From assembly GCA_019752635.1 (NCBI GenBank), contig JAIELX010000109.1, forward strand, positions 1 to 57,425: 57,425 bases of DNA, written 5' to 3'. A program made the translations under genes and the position numbers. Under the pieces are notes generated by a model, which was given only the letters and a program-made list of their open reading frames with translations, searched no databases and was not told where the DNA came from. The stretch is from Candidatus Obscuribacterales bacterium. Lineage in GTDB: Bacteria; Cyanobacteriota; Vampirovibrionia; Obscuribacterales; Obscuribacteraceae. Below, in pieces: positions 33,829-43,029 of the stretch; position 1 is the first letter of the stretch, and each line of letters begins with the position of its first letter.

Positions 33829-34911
33829 TTAATCGATGTATTCGCGCAGGCGGCGGCTGCGATTAGGATGTCTCAGTTTGCGCAGTGCCTTGGCTTCAAT
33901 TTGGCGAATTCTTTCGCGTGTTACGCCAAACAATTGACCGACTTCTTCAAGCGTTCGCTGACGCCCGTCATCCAAACCGAATCGCAGTCGCAGGACGTCG
34001 CGCTCTCTTGGCGACAAACTGGCCATGACCTCAATGATATCGTCACGCAAAAGTTCTTGCGTCACTGAAGAGGCCGGCGTTTCGGCATCGCGGTCTTCAA
34101 TGAAATCGCCCAAACGACTATCTTCTTCCTTACCGATTGGCGTTTCCAGAGAAACAGGTTCTTGCGCAACCTTCACGATTTCACGCAATTTCGCCACAGA
34201 AATTTCCATAGCTTCGGCAATCTCTTCTTCTGTCGCTTTGCGCCCCTTGTCCTGTTGAAGTTTGCGTTGAATCTTCTTAAGTTTGTTGATGGTCTCAACC
34301 ATGTGCACAGGGATGCGAATTGTTCGCGCCTGGTCGGCAATAGCCCTGGTTATGGCTTGGCGAATCCACCATGTAGCGTATGTGCTGAACTTATAGCCGC
34401 GTGAATGGTCGAACTTCTCCGCCGCTCTGATCAGTCCGAGGTTGCCTTCTTGAATCAAATCAAGAAAGAGCATTCCCCGCCCCACGTATTTCTTGGCAAT
34501 TGATACTACAAGTCTGAGGTTGGCTTGAGTGAGTTTGCGTTTCGCGACGGCCCCTTCGGGACCGCCTTGTTCAATGCGTCTGGCAAGCTCAATCTCTTGC
34601 TGAGCATTCAAGAGCGGGATACGCCCAATCTCTCGCAGATACATACGCACAGGGTCATCAGACGACAGTCCGGTTGAGACTTGCTTGTCAAACTCGGCTG
34701 GATCTTCTTCGACTTTTACTTCTTCATCATCGATGAAAGCGCTTTCGCCACTCTCGCCGCCGCTACCGCCCCGATCAGCTCGCATTCCGGGCAAATCGGG
34801 CAACTCATCGTCGTCAGTGAGCAGGTCTTCCAGCTCGGTTCTATCTCTTCGTTTACCGGTATCTTCCATGCGTTTCAGGTTCTCAACAAAGCTCTCTTCC
34901 CGTTTGCTCAC
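33829..34911 (-). CDS. rpoD: Primary sigma factor RpoD/SigA
   Basis: 360 residues. A short acidic N-terminus replaces a long region 1.1. Region 1.2 begins at DDPVRMYLREIG. Region 2 has GNLGLIRAAEKFD and the -10-reading YKFSTYATWWIRQAI. Region 3 follows, and region 4 carries LSPRERDVLRLRFGL and the HTH TLEEVGQLFGVTRERIRQIEAKALRKLRHP. This is the complete primary-sigma set, so it directs housekeeping transcription. The start is GTG at 34911, sharing its first base with the dnaG TAG stop (TAGTG), so the genes are translationally coupled. This is the classical macromolecular-synthesis arrangement without rpsU. Confidence 0.96.
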   Translation of the reverse strand: MSKREESFVENLKRMEDTGKRRDRTELEDLLTDDDELPDLPGMRADRGGSGGESGESAFIDDEEVKVEEDPAEFDKQVSTGLSSDDPVRMYLREIGRIPLLNAQQEIELARRIEQGGPEGAVAKRKLTQANLRLVVSIAKKYVGRGMLFLDLIQEGNLGLIRAAEKFDHSRGYKFSTYATWWIRQAITRAIADQARTIRIPVHMVETINKLKKIQRKLQQDKGRKATEEEIAEAMEISVAKLREIVKVAQEPVSLETPIGKEEDSRLGDFIEDRDAETPASSVTQELLRDDIIEVMASLSPRERDVLRLRFGLDDGRQRTLEEVGQLFGVTRERIRQIEAKALRKLRHPNRSRRLREYID

Positions 34912-36803
34912 TAAATGGTCCCCACTAGTGCCGCGTCTATTTGTGCTTTTAGCGCATCATCCAATTCACTCCTGGAAACCGATTGTTGCAGCTGATGCAA
35001 TTGCATTATTCTACTCTGCAACCGTACCACTTCTTCTTCCCCTGGATTCTGGTCCATTCTCATCCGCAGTAAGGACATGGTCTTAATTAATCTTTCTTTG
35101 ACTAAGCGAGCGCGTGCATCTTTAAGGATAACCGCTGTAGATAAATTTTGTTTTCGTATTTCGTCGACTTTACGGTCTAAATCCCACAGTTTCTTCTTGG
35201 CTTCACTGTCGGCAGCCAACCTCTCGGTCAACCGTTGCCAAAAGTCCTCATAGGTAACAAAGTTTCCTATCCCCTCAATAGACTCTTTAATACGTTGATG
35301 GACAGGATCAATCATGTCTTCGCCCGCCAGCTTCTCCTGCATAGTCGCGTAGTCATCTTGTGAAATCAGATACAACGCCAGTAGTTGCATGTCAGCTTCT
35401 GACGACCCCTCTTTCGGCGCACTCTTGGTGGCCAAAATTGAGTGGCTTCGATTTTCAATAGGTCCGGGACGTTTATTGCGCCTGTGATTACCTACTTCAT
35501 TCAGCAAAGCTTCTTCCGGCACGCCGATATGGGCGCTCCACTGACGTATATATTCGGCCCTGGCAATGGGACTCTTAATAGTTGCTAACACTTGCGATAT
35601 GCGTTGTCCTGCTTCTACCCTTCCGGTTCCCGAATGGTAGTCGATTCCCTGAATGGCGGTCTCCAGACGATAGTCGATCAACAACGGCGCATGCTCGACC
35701 GCTTCGGAAAATCCGGCCACACCGGCTTCCGGATCTTTCGACCGCAAACATTCGTCAGGGTCTTTTGCTCCGGGCACTTGAATGACACGCATCTCTATGC
35801 CCACGCCTTCGGCAACCTGCGTCAACACTTCCATTCCGCGCTCAACAGCCTTCACACCGGCGGTGTCTGCATCAAAACAAAGATAAACACGCTTACTTTC
35901 GGTGTAGCGACACAAAAGCTTCGCCTGGCGTTCTGTTAGAGCCGTTCCCAGAGCAGCAACAGTATTGGTGAAACCGAAAGCATGCGATGTGATCGCGTCA
36001 AAGTATCCCTCTACAACTATTACAGAATCCGATTGCCGAATTGAATCCTTCGCTTGGTTCAAAGCGAACAAATGCTCACCCTTTGTGTAGATAAGCGTTT
36101 CCGGAGAGTTGATATATTTGACTGGATCGTCGGATGAAAGAGTTCTGCCACCAAATGCGATGACTCGCCCCTGTTCATCGAGAATGGGAATCATCAGGCG
36201 ATTGCGAAACAAGTCATAACAATGATCGCTGTCCGGCTTGCGTCGAGCGAGTCCCGCTTCCACCAACGTTTCCTGCGTTACCTGCGAAGACTTGGTCAGA
36301 TAACGCAATAATCCGTCCCACGGAGCCGGCGCGTAACCCAACTTGAACTTTTCACACAGCTCGGAAGTGATACCGCGATTCTCGAGATATTCGCGCGCAA
36401 CCAGGCCCTCACGCGGATCTTCCAGAAGTCGCGCAAAATACTCCGCTGCTTGCTGGTACAGGAGCATCTGCGTGGAGCGTTTATCAAACTCGCCGCGCTC
36501 ACTTTCGGTTTCAATCAGCGCGACACCGTACCGCTGCGCCAGGTCGCGAACGGTATCAATGAAATCAAGCTTACGGATCTTCTGTACGAATGTAAAAACG
36601 TCACCGCCTTCACCGCAACCGAAGCACTTGTAAATTCCCTTCTCGGAATTGACAAAAAACGATGGTGACTTTTCGGGATGAAAAGGGCAAAGCCCTTTGT
36701 AGTCCTTTCCCGAACGTTTCATCACGACATGCTCGGAAACAACTTCAAGGATGTTGGCCCTGTTGGCTACTTCGGAAATGATTTCCTTGTTGATGCCCTT
36801 CAT
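34911..36803 (-). CDS. dnaG: DNA primase DnaG
   Basis: 630 residues. The N-terminal CHC2 zinc finger (CPFHPEKSPSF, then YKCFGCGEGGD) binds template. The TOPRIM catalytic core has VVEGYFDAI and the metal-binding CFDADTAG. The C-terminal ~200 residues are the helical helicase-binding region. It makes RNA primers for replication at the fork with DnaB. Length is normal. The ATG at 36803 has AGGAG about ten bases upstream. It is co-transcribed with rpoD, which overlaps its stop. Confidence 0.96.
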   Translation of the reverse strand: MKGINKEIISEVANRANILEVVSEHVVMKRSGKDYKGLCPFHPEKSPSFFVNSEKGIYKCFGCGEGGDVFTFVQKIRKLDFIDTVRDLAQRYGVALIETESERGEFDKRSTQMLLYQQAAEYFARLLEDPREGLVAREYLENRGITSELCEKFKLGYAPAPWDGLLRYLTKSSQVTQETLVEAGLARRKPDSDHCYDLFRNRLMIPILDEQGRVIAFGGRTLSSDDPVKYINSPETLIYTKGEHLFALNQAKDSIRQSDSVIVVEGYFDAITSHAFGFTNTVAALGTALTERQAKLLCRYTESKRVYLCFDADTAGVKAVERGMEVLTQVAEGVGIEMRVIQVPGAKDPDECLRSKDPEAGVAGFSEAVEHAPLLIDYRLETAIQGIDYHSGTGRVEAGQRISQVLATIKSPIARAEYIRQWSAHIGVPEEALLNEVGNHRRNKRPGPIENRSHSILATKSAPKEGSSEADMQLLALYLISQDDYATMQEKLAGEDMIDPVHQRIKESIEGIGNFVTYEDFWQRLTERLAADSEAKKKLWDLDRKVDEIRKQNLSTAVILKDARARLVKERLIKTMSLLRMRMDQNPGEEEVVRLQSRIMQLHQLQQSVSRSELDDALKAQIDAALVGTI

Positions 36804-37200
36804 CGGCGATGCGACTCCTGGTTGTAGTTTGCGGCAAAGCCGCGTCGACGCAGCCTTGCTAACAGTGCCGGCAGTTTAGGCGATCCCCGCTTCATGCGAC
36901 CGAAGCAGCCGACCTCCAGCATGCCCATAGTTTGCCATGAAGTAATCGCGCGGACGTTAAATACCCCGGTTCACTTTGATGCCTAGTCGCGCCCGGTGCT
37001 CAGTCCGACGGTGTGCGCCGAACTACTTGAGATTCTCAACATTATCTAATGCAAAAACAGGCGCACCAAACATATATGCATATGGGCTACTATGTGTGCG
37101 GTGGGGGCGTCGTCCCCTGCACAACACACCGGCCGACAGGCGCAGGTAAGTCTTTGAAGGTATCCTGAGTGCGGGTTTCGCTGAGAATGGGGCGGGATGA
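36804..37200. other. Divergent intergenic region dnaG / dihydropyrimidinase
   Basis: About 400 bp without a supported gene. It holds the interrupted palindrome TTGAGA-T-TCTCAA at 37027-37039, an ATATGCATAT palindrome near 37076, and GC-rich inverted patches around 37103-37135. The 37027 element is operator-sized. No -35/-10 pair stands out. Confidence 0.4.
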
Positions 37201-38616
37201 ATGAAAACACTGATTAAGAATGGACGAATTGTCACTGCGGTAGACGACTACCAAGCAGACATTCTGATCGACGGTGAGACTATCGAACTTATCGGCAAGA
37301 AGTTGGACGTGCCTGCGGACAAAATAATCGATGCAACAGATCGGTTAGTGATTCCCGGCGGTATCGACCCGCACACGCACATGGACATGCCATTCGGTGG
37401 AACCACTTCCGCCGATAATTTTGAGACCGGCACCATTGCTGCCGCGCATGGCGGGACCACATGCATAATCGACTTTGCGATTCAGGGCAAAGGCACTTCA
37501 ATCCTGGCGGCACTCGACACGTGGCATGGCAAGGCTGGCGGCAGAGCCGCTATCGACTACGGCTTCCACATGATAGTCACCGACTTGAGCCCGAAGGACC
37601 ATGTGCCTGAAATGCGCCAGCTAATGGACAAAGAAGGCGTACTGAGCTGCAAACTGTTCATGGCGTATCCGGGAGTTTTGCTGGTCGACGACGCGACTAT
37701 CTTTCGAGCGATGTCGGTAGCCGCTGATCACGGCGGGCTGATCTGCATGCACGCTGAGAATGGCGTGGTTATCAATGAGATCGTTGCACGTGCGCTGGCC
37801 GAAGGAAAGACGGGACCGAAGTATCACGCGCTGACTCGACCGGTTCTGGCAGAAGCGGAAGGCGTCCACCGAGCGATCTGCCTGGCGGAAATGGCCGGAG
37901 CCCCCGTCTACATCGTCCACTTAAGCTGCGCCGAAGCTCTGCGCAAAGTGAAAGAAGCACGCGATCTGGGAGTACCGGCCTTTGCCGAGACTTGCCCTCA
38001 GTACCTTTTCCTGGACTATACCTATTACGAACGTGAAAACTTCGAAGGCGCAAAGTACGTGATGACGCCGCCTCTGCGGGACAAATGGCATCAAGAGGAG
38101 CTCTGGACCGGACTACGAATGAACGATCTGCAAGTGGTCTCCACCGACCACTGCCCATTCTGTTTTGCGGATCAGAAACAGCTTGGCAAAGACGATTTCA
38201 CCAAGATTCCCAACGGCGGCCCCGGTGTTGAGAACCGAATGTCTCTAATTTACAACGGCGGCGTCGTCCCGGGTCGTATCTCCGTAAACAGATTTGTCGA
38301 GATCACATCAACGGCCGCTGCCAAGATTTTTGGACTCTTTCCCCGCAAGGGAACGATTGCGCCGGGGTCGGATGCGGACATTGTAATATTTAATCCCAAT
38401 AAGAAAATGACCATTAGCGCCAAGACCCACCACATGAACGTAGACTACAATTGCTACGAGGGCATGGAGGTGACAGGGGTCACTGAAACTGTACTCAGCC
38501 GTGGCAAAGTCGTTATCGAAGACGGCAAGTACCTGGGTAACCCGGGAGACGGCAAGTACCTTAAACGGTCCAGCGTGCAACAAGCGTTGCGATCTACCGT
38601 CGTGTCACATAGATAG
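37201..38616 (+). CDS. hydA: Dihydropyrimidinase / D-hydantoinase
   Basis: 471 residues of the amidohydrolase superfamily. The binuclear site is intact: DPHTHMD (two His), CKLFMAYPG with the carboxylated Lys (about 152), HAENG, IVHLSCA and STDHCPF (Asp near 318). The GGTTSADNFETGT segment is characteristic of dihydropyrimidinases. The enzyme opens 5,6-dihydrouracil or hydantoin rings in reductive pyrimidine breakdown. Partners such as dihydropyrimidine dehydrogenase or beta-ureidopropionase are not nearby, so use in another ring-amide hydrolysis is possible. It heads a rightward run with murQ (30-bp gap), a UDG and a small protein. Confidence 0.92.
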   Translation: MKTLIKNGRIVTAVDDYQADILIDGETIELIGKKLDVPADKIIDATDRLVIPGGIDPHTHMDMPFGGTTSADNFETGTIAAAHGGTTCIIDFAIQGKGTSILAALDTWHGKAGGRAAIDYGFHMIVTDLSPKDHVPEMRQLMDKEGVLSCKLFMAYPGVLLVDDATIFRAMSVAADHGGLICMHAENGVVINEIVARALAEGKTGPKYHALTRPVLAEAEGVHRAICLAEMAGAPVYIVHLSCAEALRKVKEARDLGVPAFAETCPQYLFLDYTYYERENFEGAKYVMTPPLRDKWHQEELWTGLRMNDLQVVSTDHCPFCFADQKQLGKDDFTKIPNGGPGVENRMSLIYNGGVVPGRISVNRFVEITSTAAAKIFGLFPRKGTIAPGSDADIVIFNPNKKMTISAKTHHMNVDYNCYEGMEVTGVTETVLSRGKVVIEDGKYLGNPGDGKYLKRSSVQQALRSTVVSHR

Positions 38617-38646
38617 TGCCAATACCAGGAGTCCGGGAGAGCAAGC

Positions 38647-39579
38647 ATGGCCAAAATAACGACTGCGTTCAAAAGTCTAATAACAGAAGAACGCAACGAA
38701 CGAACAATGGATCTCGATACGCTCGGCACCCCAGATCTTGTGAAACGCATCCAAGATGAAGATGTTGAAGTAGCACGCGCAGTGCAAGCAGTCACCGAAG
38801 AAATTGCAAAAGCTGTCGACTTGGCAGCGGAAGCACTCGCTAAAGGCGGTCGCATGCTGTACTTCGGAGCAGGCACCAGCGGCCGACTCGGAGTGCTTGA
38901 TGCCACAGAATGTTCCCCGACCTTCGGCGTAGAGCCGACGCTGATCCAAGCATGGATTGCCGGTGGCAAAGAAGCAATGTTTCAATCGTTTGAAAACGCC
39001 GAAGACTCTCTTGAGCTCGGAGAAGAAGATGCCACCAAAGCTAATATCACGGACAAAGACGTCGTTGTCGGCATTACCGCCAGCGGACGCACTCCGTACG
39101 TGTTCGGAGCTCTGCGCAAAGCGAAAGCAAACGGCGCGATGGTTATAGCTATCGTGAATAATCCTATCACCGATCTGCTGGCAGTTTCGGACGTTACGAT
39201 CGCAGCGCTCGTCGGACCGGAAGCCATTACCGGTTCAACCCGCATGAAAGCCGGCACGGCACAGAAGATGATCTTGAATCTGCTCTCTACGTGCACGATG
39301 GTTCGGTTGGGCAAAGTCTTCGAAAACTTGATGGTCGATCTCAAACCGACCAACGACAAGCTGCGCGAAAGAGCGCTTTCAATCATCTGCACGGTTTGCG
39401 ACGTTCCGCGCGCCATCGCCGAAGGGTCATTGGTAGCTTCGAACAATCGCGTCAAAACCGCGATTCTGATGCTCAAGCGCAAGATTGGTCGAGCTACCGC
39501 CGAAGAGCTTCTGACGCGCTCGCACAATTCACTGCGCAAAGCCCTGGCTACCGAGGTAGTACCGGCTAAGACCGAGTAA
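38647..39579 (+). CDS. murQ: N-acetylmuramic acid 6-phosphate etherase
   Basis: 310 residues with the SIS fold. YFGAGTSGRLGVLDATECSPTFG (split here as GAGTSGRLG and ECSPTFG), the conserved catalytic Glu region, GITASGRTPY and the GSTRMKAGTAQKM segment are hallmark MurQ motifs. It cleaves the lactyl ether of MurNAc-6-phosphate to give GlcNAc-6-phosphate and lactate during cell-wall recycling. NagB at 15543 would act two steps later; a GlcNAc-6-P deacetylase is not in the window. The RBS GGGAG is about seven bases before the ATG. It is in the same run as hydA (30 bp) and the UDG gene (31 bp). Confidence 0.95.
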   Translation: MAKITTAFKSLITEERNERTMDLDTLGTPDLVKRIQDEDVEVARAVQAVTEEIAKAVDLAAEALAKGGRMLYFGAGTSGRLGVLDATECSPTFGVEPTLIQAWIAGGKEAMFQSFENAEDSLELGEEDATKANITDKDVVVGITASGRTPYVFGALRKAKANGAMVIAIVNNPITDLLAVSDVTIAALVGPEAITGSTRMKAGTAQKMILNLLSTCTMVRLGKVFENLMVDLKPTNDKLRERALSIICTVCDVPRAIAEGSLVASNNRVKTAILMLKRKIGRATAEELLTRSHNSLRKALATEVVPAKTE

Positions 39580-39610
39580 TTAGCAGTCCCCCCGGCATGG
39601 AGTCGAATCA

Positions 39611-40258
39611 ATGCCGACATCGAGACCAACAACTAGTAGAGCACCACTGGTGGAGCATATAGAGCAGCTTTACGCTTGCACTGCCTGCCCGAACATGTGT
39701 AAACCAGTGGTCACGGGCCGCCCGGTCTTGAGTCCGATCTATCTGTGCGGGCAGGCACCGGGAATTCATGAAGGCGACTTCGGGAAACCGTTTGCCTGGA
39801 CCGCCGGTAAAACACTCTTTCGGTGGCTCGGACAGGCCGGCGTTACGGAAGAAGAGTTTCGCAGCGGCACCTATATGGGCGCCGTGTGCCGCTGTTTCCC
39901 TGGCAAAGGAAAGACCGGCGGCGACCGGGTCCCGTCCCCGCAAGAGATTCTCAACTGCTCACAGTGGATGAAGCGCGAATTTGAGATACTGAAACCACAG
40001 TTGGTGCTGCCGGTCGGGAAGCTGGCAATTGAGTTGTTCTTTCCTGGCAAAATGCTCACAGAAACAGTTGGCCAATGCATCACATCCGATGCTTTCGGGC
40101 ACCCCGTGCAGTTCATTTGCTTGCCGCACCCGTCCGGTGCCTCGACCTGGTTTAAGAAGGATCCGGGTAAGACATTGTTGTTGCAAGCGCTAGATTTGCT
40201 GAAGGTGCACCCGGTTTGGAACGAAGTATTTCCAAACGCCGGACGAAGCAATGATTAG
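39611..40258 (+). CDS. Uracil-DNA glycosylase, Fe-S family 4-like
   Basis: 215 residues. Cysteines 23 and 26 (CTAC) plus Cys 93/95 and 116 reproduce the four-Cys spacing of [4Fe-4S] uracil-DNA glycosylases. Motif A is GQAPGIHEGDFGKPFAWTAG (about 47-66) and motif B is HPSGAS (about 173-178). It removes uracil from DNA to start base-excision repair. The EGDFG and FAW substitutions differ from the common GxPFVG form, so family 5 or a divergent subgroup is possible. GGAG lies about nine bases before the ATG. Its stop codon is embedded in a stable hairpin (40253-40287). Confidence 0.85.
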   Translation: MPTSRPTTSRAPLVEHIEQLYACTACPNMCKPVVTGRPVLSPIYLCGQAPGIHEGDFGKPFAWTAGKTLFRWLGQAGVTEEEFRSGTYMGAVCRCFPGKGKTGGDRVPSPQEILNCSQWMKREFEILKPQLVLPVGKLAIELFFPGKMLTETVGQCITSDAFGHPVQFICLPHPSGASTWFKKDPGKTLLLQALDLLKVHPVWNEVFPNAGRSND

Positions 40259-40287
40259 CCGGGGGAGCGCGGGTGTCCCGGCTAATC
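40253..40287 (+). other. 11-bp hairpin covering the uracil-DNA glycosylase stop codon
   Basis: GATTAGCCGGG (40253-40263) and CCCGGCTAATC (40277-40287) are perfect inverted repeats with a 13-nt loop. The TAG stop lies inside the left arm, and the right arm ends seven bases before the ATG of the next small gene. There is no T-run, so it is probably a processing, stabilising or translation-insulating element rather than an intrinsic terminator. Confidence 0.6.
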
Positions 40288-40294
40288 AGAACCA

Positions 40295-40534
40295 ATGAGC
40301 ATTTTGAAGAAAGCCGCCAACCTGTTGGCAAAACTAAAAAAGCAAAAAGAAACCGCTCCTGAGGAAGAAGAGGTTACAGTACCGTGTTGCAGCGAAACGG
40401 TGCACATTGCCTTTCGCGGCGTGGCGGACGACAAGTTGTACATGGCGCGAAATCGAAAGTGGACTGAAGTGCGCTTCTACAAACAGAACGGGCTTCGTGT
40501 ATTTTGTGCTACCTGCCGCCACCGCGTACTGTGA
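40295..40534 (+). CDS. Small basic/acidic protein with Cys pairs, unknown
   Basis: 79 residues. A lysine-rich amphipathic N-terminal helix (1-20) is followed by an acidic patch (EEEEV), then a compact part with CC at 31-32 and CATC near 71-74 that could bind a metal like a zinc ribbon. No signal peptide is obvious. No SD precedes the ATG; the upstream hairpin leaves only seven bases, so expression may be leaderless-like or coupled. Coding potential rests on composition and the conserved-looking Cys spacing. Its 3' end converges with the histidine-kinase gene 12 bp away. I do not recognise the family. Confidence 0.5.
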   Translation: MSILKKAANLLAKLKKQKETAPEEEEVTVPCCSETVHIAFRGVADDKLYMARNRKWTEVRFYKQNGLRVFCATCRHRVL

Positions 40535-40545
40535 ATTCCATACGA

Positions 40546-42048
40546 TCAGGACTGCGCTCGCAATGGCGAGGTCGAAGTCTGGTTGTCGAACACCGGCTTC
40601 AGAGGCAGCGTAACGGTAAAGATAGAGCCTTTGCCAGGAGTGGATTCCACGCGAATGACACCGTGGTGGCGCGCCACAATTTCGCGCGTAATTGCCAAGC
40701 CCAATCCAGTGCCGCCCGACTGACGACTGCGCGCCTTATCAGTGCGATAGAAGCGCTCGAAGATATGAGGCAAATCTTTGGCATCAATGCCGGTACCAGT
40801 ATCTTCTATGCGAACCTCGACAAAGTGATTATCAATTCGATTCGAGCCGATTGTAACGCGCCCATGCGCAGGCGTGTAGTTCACAGCATTGGAAAGCAGA
40901 TTAGTGATGGCTCGCTGCAGCTGAATCGCGTTTCCGACAATGACCAGCCCGTCATTCAACACACGCACGTCAAGCTCAACATTCTTGCGTTCTGCGCTGT
41001 GCCGGACCTGATCAATTGCATCCTGCACCGTGTCCGCCAAATTCACTTCCGCCAGCCATTGCTGCTTTGCTGTGGAATCGAGCTGCGCAACGTCAAGCAA
41101 ATCGCGCAATAAACTGGTTTGTCTTTCAACAAGATTTTCCAGGCTTCCAAGAAATTTTTTCCGCAACTCCGGGTCCTCCGCCGCTCCGGCCTGTAGGGCC
41201 TCAACGACCGATCCAATCGCCATCGTAGGCGTCTTCAATTCATGGCTTGCATTGGAAATGAACTCCTGTCTCATTCGTTCTTCTTCACGCAGACGATCGA
41301 TCATTTGGTTAAAAGAAGTGGCCAGCTCGCCAATCTCATCTTTTCTCTCTACTGGAACAAACGCATGGATGTCACCGGACTTAGCGATTTCGCGCGATAA
41401 CTCGCTCATGTCGCGAATCGGACGCGTGACCCGACGAGCGATCCAGATACTGATGAACGCGGTGGAAACAAGCGTTCCCGCAATGATTTCCAGAAACACT
41501 ATTAAGTCCTGATTCAGCCGCTGATTTAACTGAGTGAGAGGCACGCCAACCCGAATCACTCCTGATGTTTCAAGTGAAAATCGCACGGGATAGGCAACGA
41601 ATAACCATTCGGCGCGAGAGCGACCGGAATGACGCTGGTAGAGTCCCATGATGCCCGCGAGTGCGTCATTTATCTCAGGTTCGTTGGCAATGGACTTGGG
41701 GTCTTCCGTAGGCGGCGTCTCGCCGGCTTCCGCCAATACGTGGCCGTTGCGATCAACTACCGTAATGGCAACCCGCAACTTCTCCGCATGTCGATCTGCT
41801 GCAGCCTGAATGCGACGACGCGCGCTTTCAGAATCAAGCGCCAGGTCATTGTCGATTTCAAGAGCAAGGTGTACGGCTTCCACCTCCAGAGAGTTGCTCA
41901 AGTCGCGAATAGACTCCGACTTAATACTGAGCAGGGCCCAAAACGTAACAACTGCCAATGCAATTGCAATCACCATAAGGTAAGTGACCAATAGTTGATT
42001 GGCCAATGTTTGCGACAACCAGTTGTAGATTTTTTGGAGCGGTCCCAT
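40546..42048 (-). CDS. HAMP-domain sensor histidine kinase
   Basis: 500 residues. The order is TM1 (about 18-42), an extracytoplasmic sensor of about 140 residues, TM2 (about 182-203), HAMP (about 204-257), HisKA with phospho-acceptor His 269 in NASHELKTP, and HATPase_c with N box (NLLSNAVNYT), DTGTGI and GGTGLGLAI. This is a PhoR/EnvZ-type two-component sensor reading an envelope signal. No response regulator is adjacent, so it is an orphan in this window. The ATG at 42048 starts directly before TM1. It is divergent from trxA across about 150 bp. Confidence 0.93.
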   Translation of the reverse strand: MGPLQKIYNWLSQTLANQLLVTYLMVIAIALAVVTFWALLSIKSESIRDLSNSLEVEAVHLALEIDNDLALDSESARRRIQAAADRHAEKLRVAITVVDRNGHVLAEAGETPPTEDPKSIANEPEINDALAGIMGLYQRHSGRSRAEWLFVAYPVRFSLETSGVIRVGVPLTQLNQRLNQDLIVFLEIIAGTLVSTAFISIWIARRVTRPIRDMSELSREIAKSGDIHAFVPVERKDEIGELATSFNQMIDRLREEERMRQEFISNASHELKTPTMAIGSVVEALQAGAAEDPELRKKFLGSLENLVERQTSLLRDLLDVAQLDSTAKQQWLAEVNLADTVQDAIDQVRHSAERKNVELDVRVLNDGLVIVGNAIQLQRAITNLLSNAVNYTPAHGRVTIGSNRIDNHFVEVRIEDTGTGIDAKDLPHIFERFYRTDKARSRQSGGTGLGLAITREIVARHHGVIRVESTPGKGSIFTVTLPLKPVFDNQTSTSPLRAQS

Positions 42049-42123
42049 GAATATTCCTGGCTTCTGTGATGCTTGGCTTCAAAACAATTTGATAAGACGC
42101 TTTAATGTTTGAGCCAGTGTTTC

Positions 42124-42129
42124 TATAAT
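42124..42129 (+). promoter_or_regulatory. -10 box upstream of trxA
   Basis: A perfect TATAAT about 73 bp before the trxA ATG. The hexamer 17 bp upstream (TTTAAT) is a poor -35, so confidence is limited. Confidence 0.35.
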
Positions 42130-42202
42130 GTCATCACCTGGTACAAAAAAGCGAAAGAGTGCTAAGGTTGGAAACATTGATGCCGAGGGAGGTTCCTTTT
42201 AA

Positions 42203-42526
42203 ATGTCCAGCGTTTTGAGCGTAACCGACACCACGTTTGAACAAGAGGTTCTCAAAGCGGAACTCCCGGTTCTGGTTGATTTCTGGGCACCCTGGTGCGG
42301 TCCTTGTAAAGCCGTCGCGCCGGTGGTGGAAGATCTGTCGAAAGAGTACGAAGGCAGACTTAAGGTGGTCAAGCTGAACACGGATGAGAATCCAAAGACT
42401 GCCCAAGCCTATACTATCCGCGGAATTCCAAGTTTGTATCTGTTTAAAGACGGTCAAGTCGTGGAGACTGTAGTGGGAGCAGTTCCCAAGTCCACGCTTG
42501 CCAATGCTATCAACAAGCATCTTTAA
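42203..42526 (+). CDS. trxA: Thioredoxin
   Basis: 107 residues, the standard cytosolic thioredoxin length. The redox motif WCGPC sits in FWAPWCGPCK (about 31-35), and the cis-proline segment is RGIPSLYLFK. It reduces protein disulfides using thioredoxin reductase (not in the window). A -10 box lies upstream and a hairpin with a T-run follows at 42617-42641, so it is probably monocistronic. A second, exported thioredoxin-like gene lies about 500 bp downstream on the same strand. Confidence 0.95.
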   Translation: MSSVLSVTDTTFEQEVLKAELPVLVDFWAPWCGPCKAVAPVVEDLSKEYEGRLKVVKLNTDENPKTAQAYTIRGIPSLYLFKDGQVVETVVGAVPKSTLANAINKHL

Positions 42527-43029
42527 GGACCGCCTTTGACGGTGGTACAAGCGTTTTGAAACTGCGACAAAGCGGCTACCGACATAGCCTCTTTGTGGTG
42601 AGAATAATTGAGACTGGCGCACTCTAATCGTGCGTCTTTTTCGTTTGTGCAGTTCCGGGAGCTCCGGGCAAACTGCAAGTCTCTTGATATGCTCGGTGGT
42701 ATTCATTGCGAACATTCAAATCAAAGATGCAAAATTACGGTTAAATCTTCGCGCAAAGGCAGTTGTCAAACCAGGCTCCGTTAGCGCGTTTTCGCCAGAG
42801 CACAAAGTCGTACGGTTGACGCAATTCCAAACCGGCTGCGTGAAATTTACGTGGCAGTCTGCACAAGGAATGCTGTCGCGGGTTGGCGGACGTCACCGAA
42901 ATCATCGACGAGAACGCACCGGCACACTCTGTACGCGTGACTCGTTGATCGCACTATGGACATTTGTATTGGTTTCAGGGTATGTGTGATGTATGCAGCG
43001 CACTCGCCGCTGGGAACGGAATTTTGTCA
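42527..43029. other. Intergenic region between the two thioredoxin genes
   Basis: About 500 bp. It holds the trxA terminator (42617-42641). A frame of 119 codons from 42630 crosses the region but starts inside the terminator hairpin, has no RBS and shows no family features. The promoter for the exported thioredoxin should lie near its right end; no clear boxes were found. Confidence 0.5.
42617..42641 (+). terminator. Intrinsic terminator of trxA
   Basis: GCGCAC (42617-42622), a 7-nt loop and GTGCGT (42630-42635) form a 6-bp stem with one G-U pair, followed by C and five T. It lies 91 bp after the trxA stop. Confidence 0.6.

Noticed and set aside
42630..42989. 119-codon forward frame between the thioredoxin genes
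   Set aside because: It begins inside the trxA terminator hairpin, has no RBS, and its composition is unlike the neighbouring proteins.
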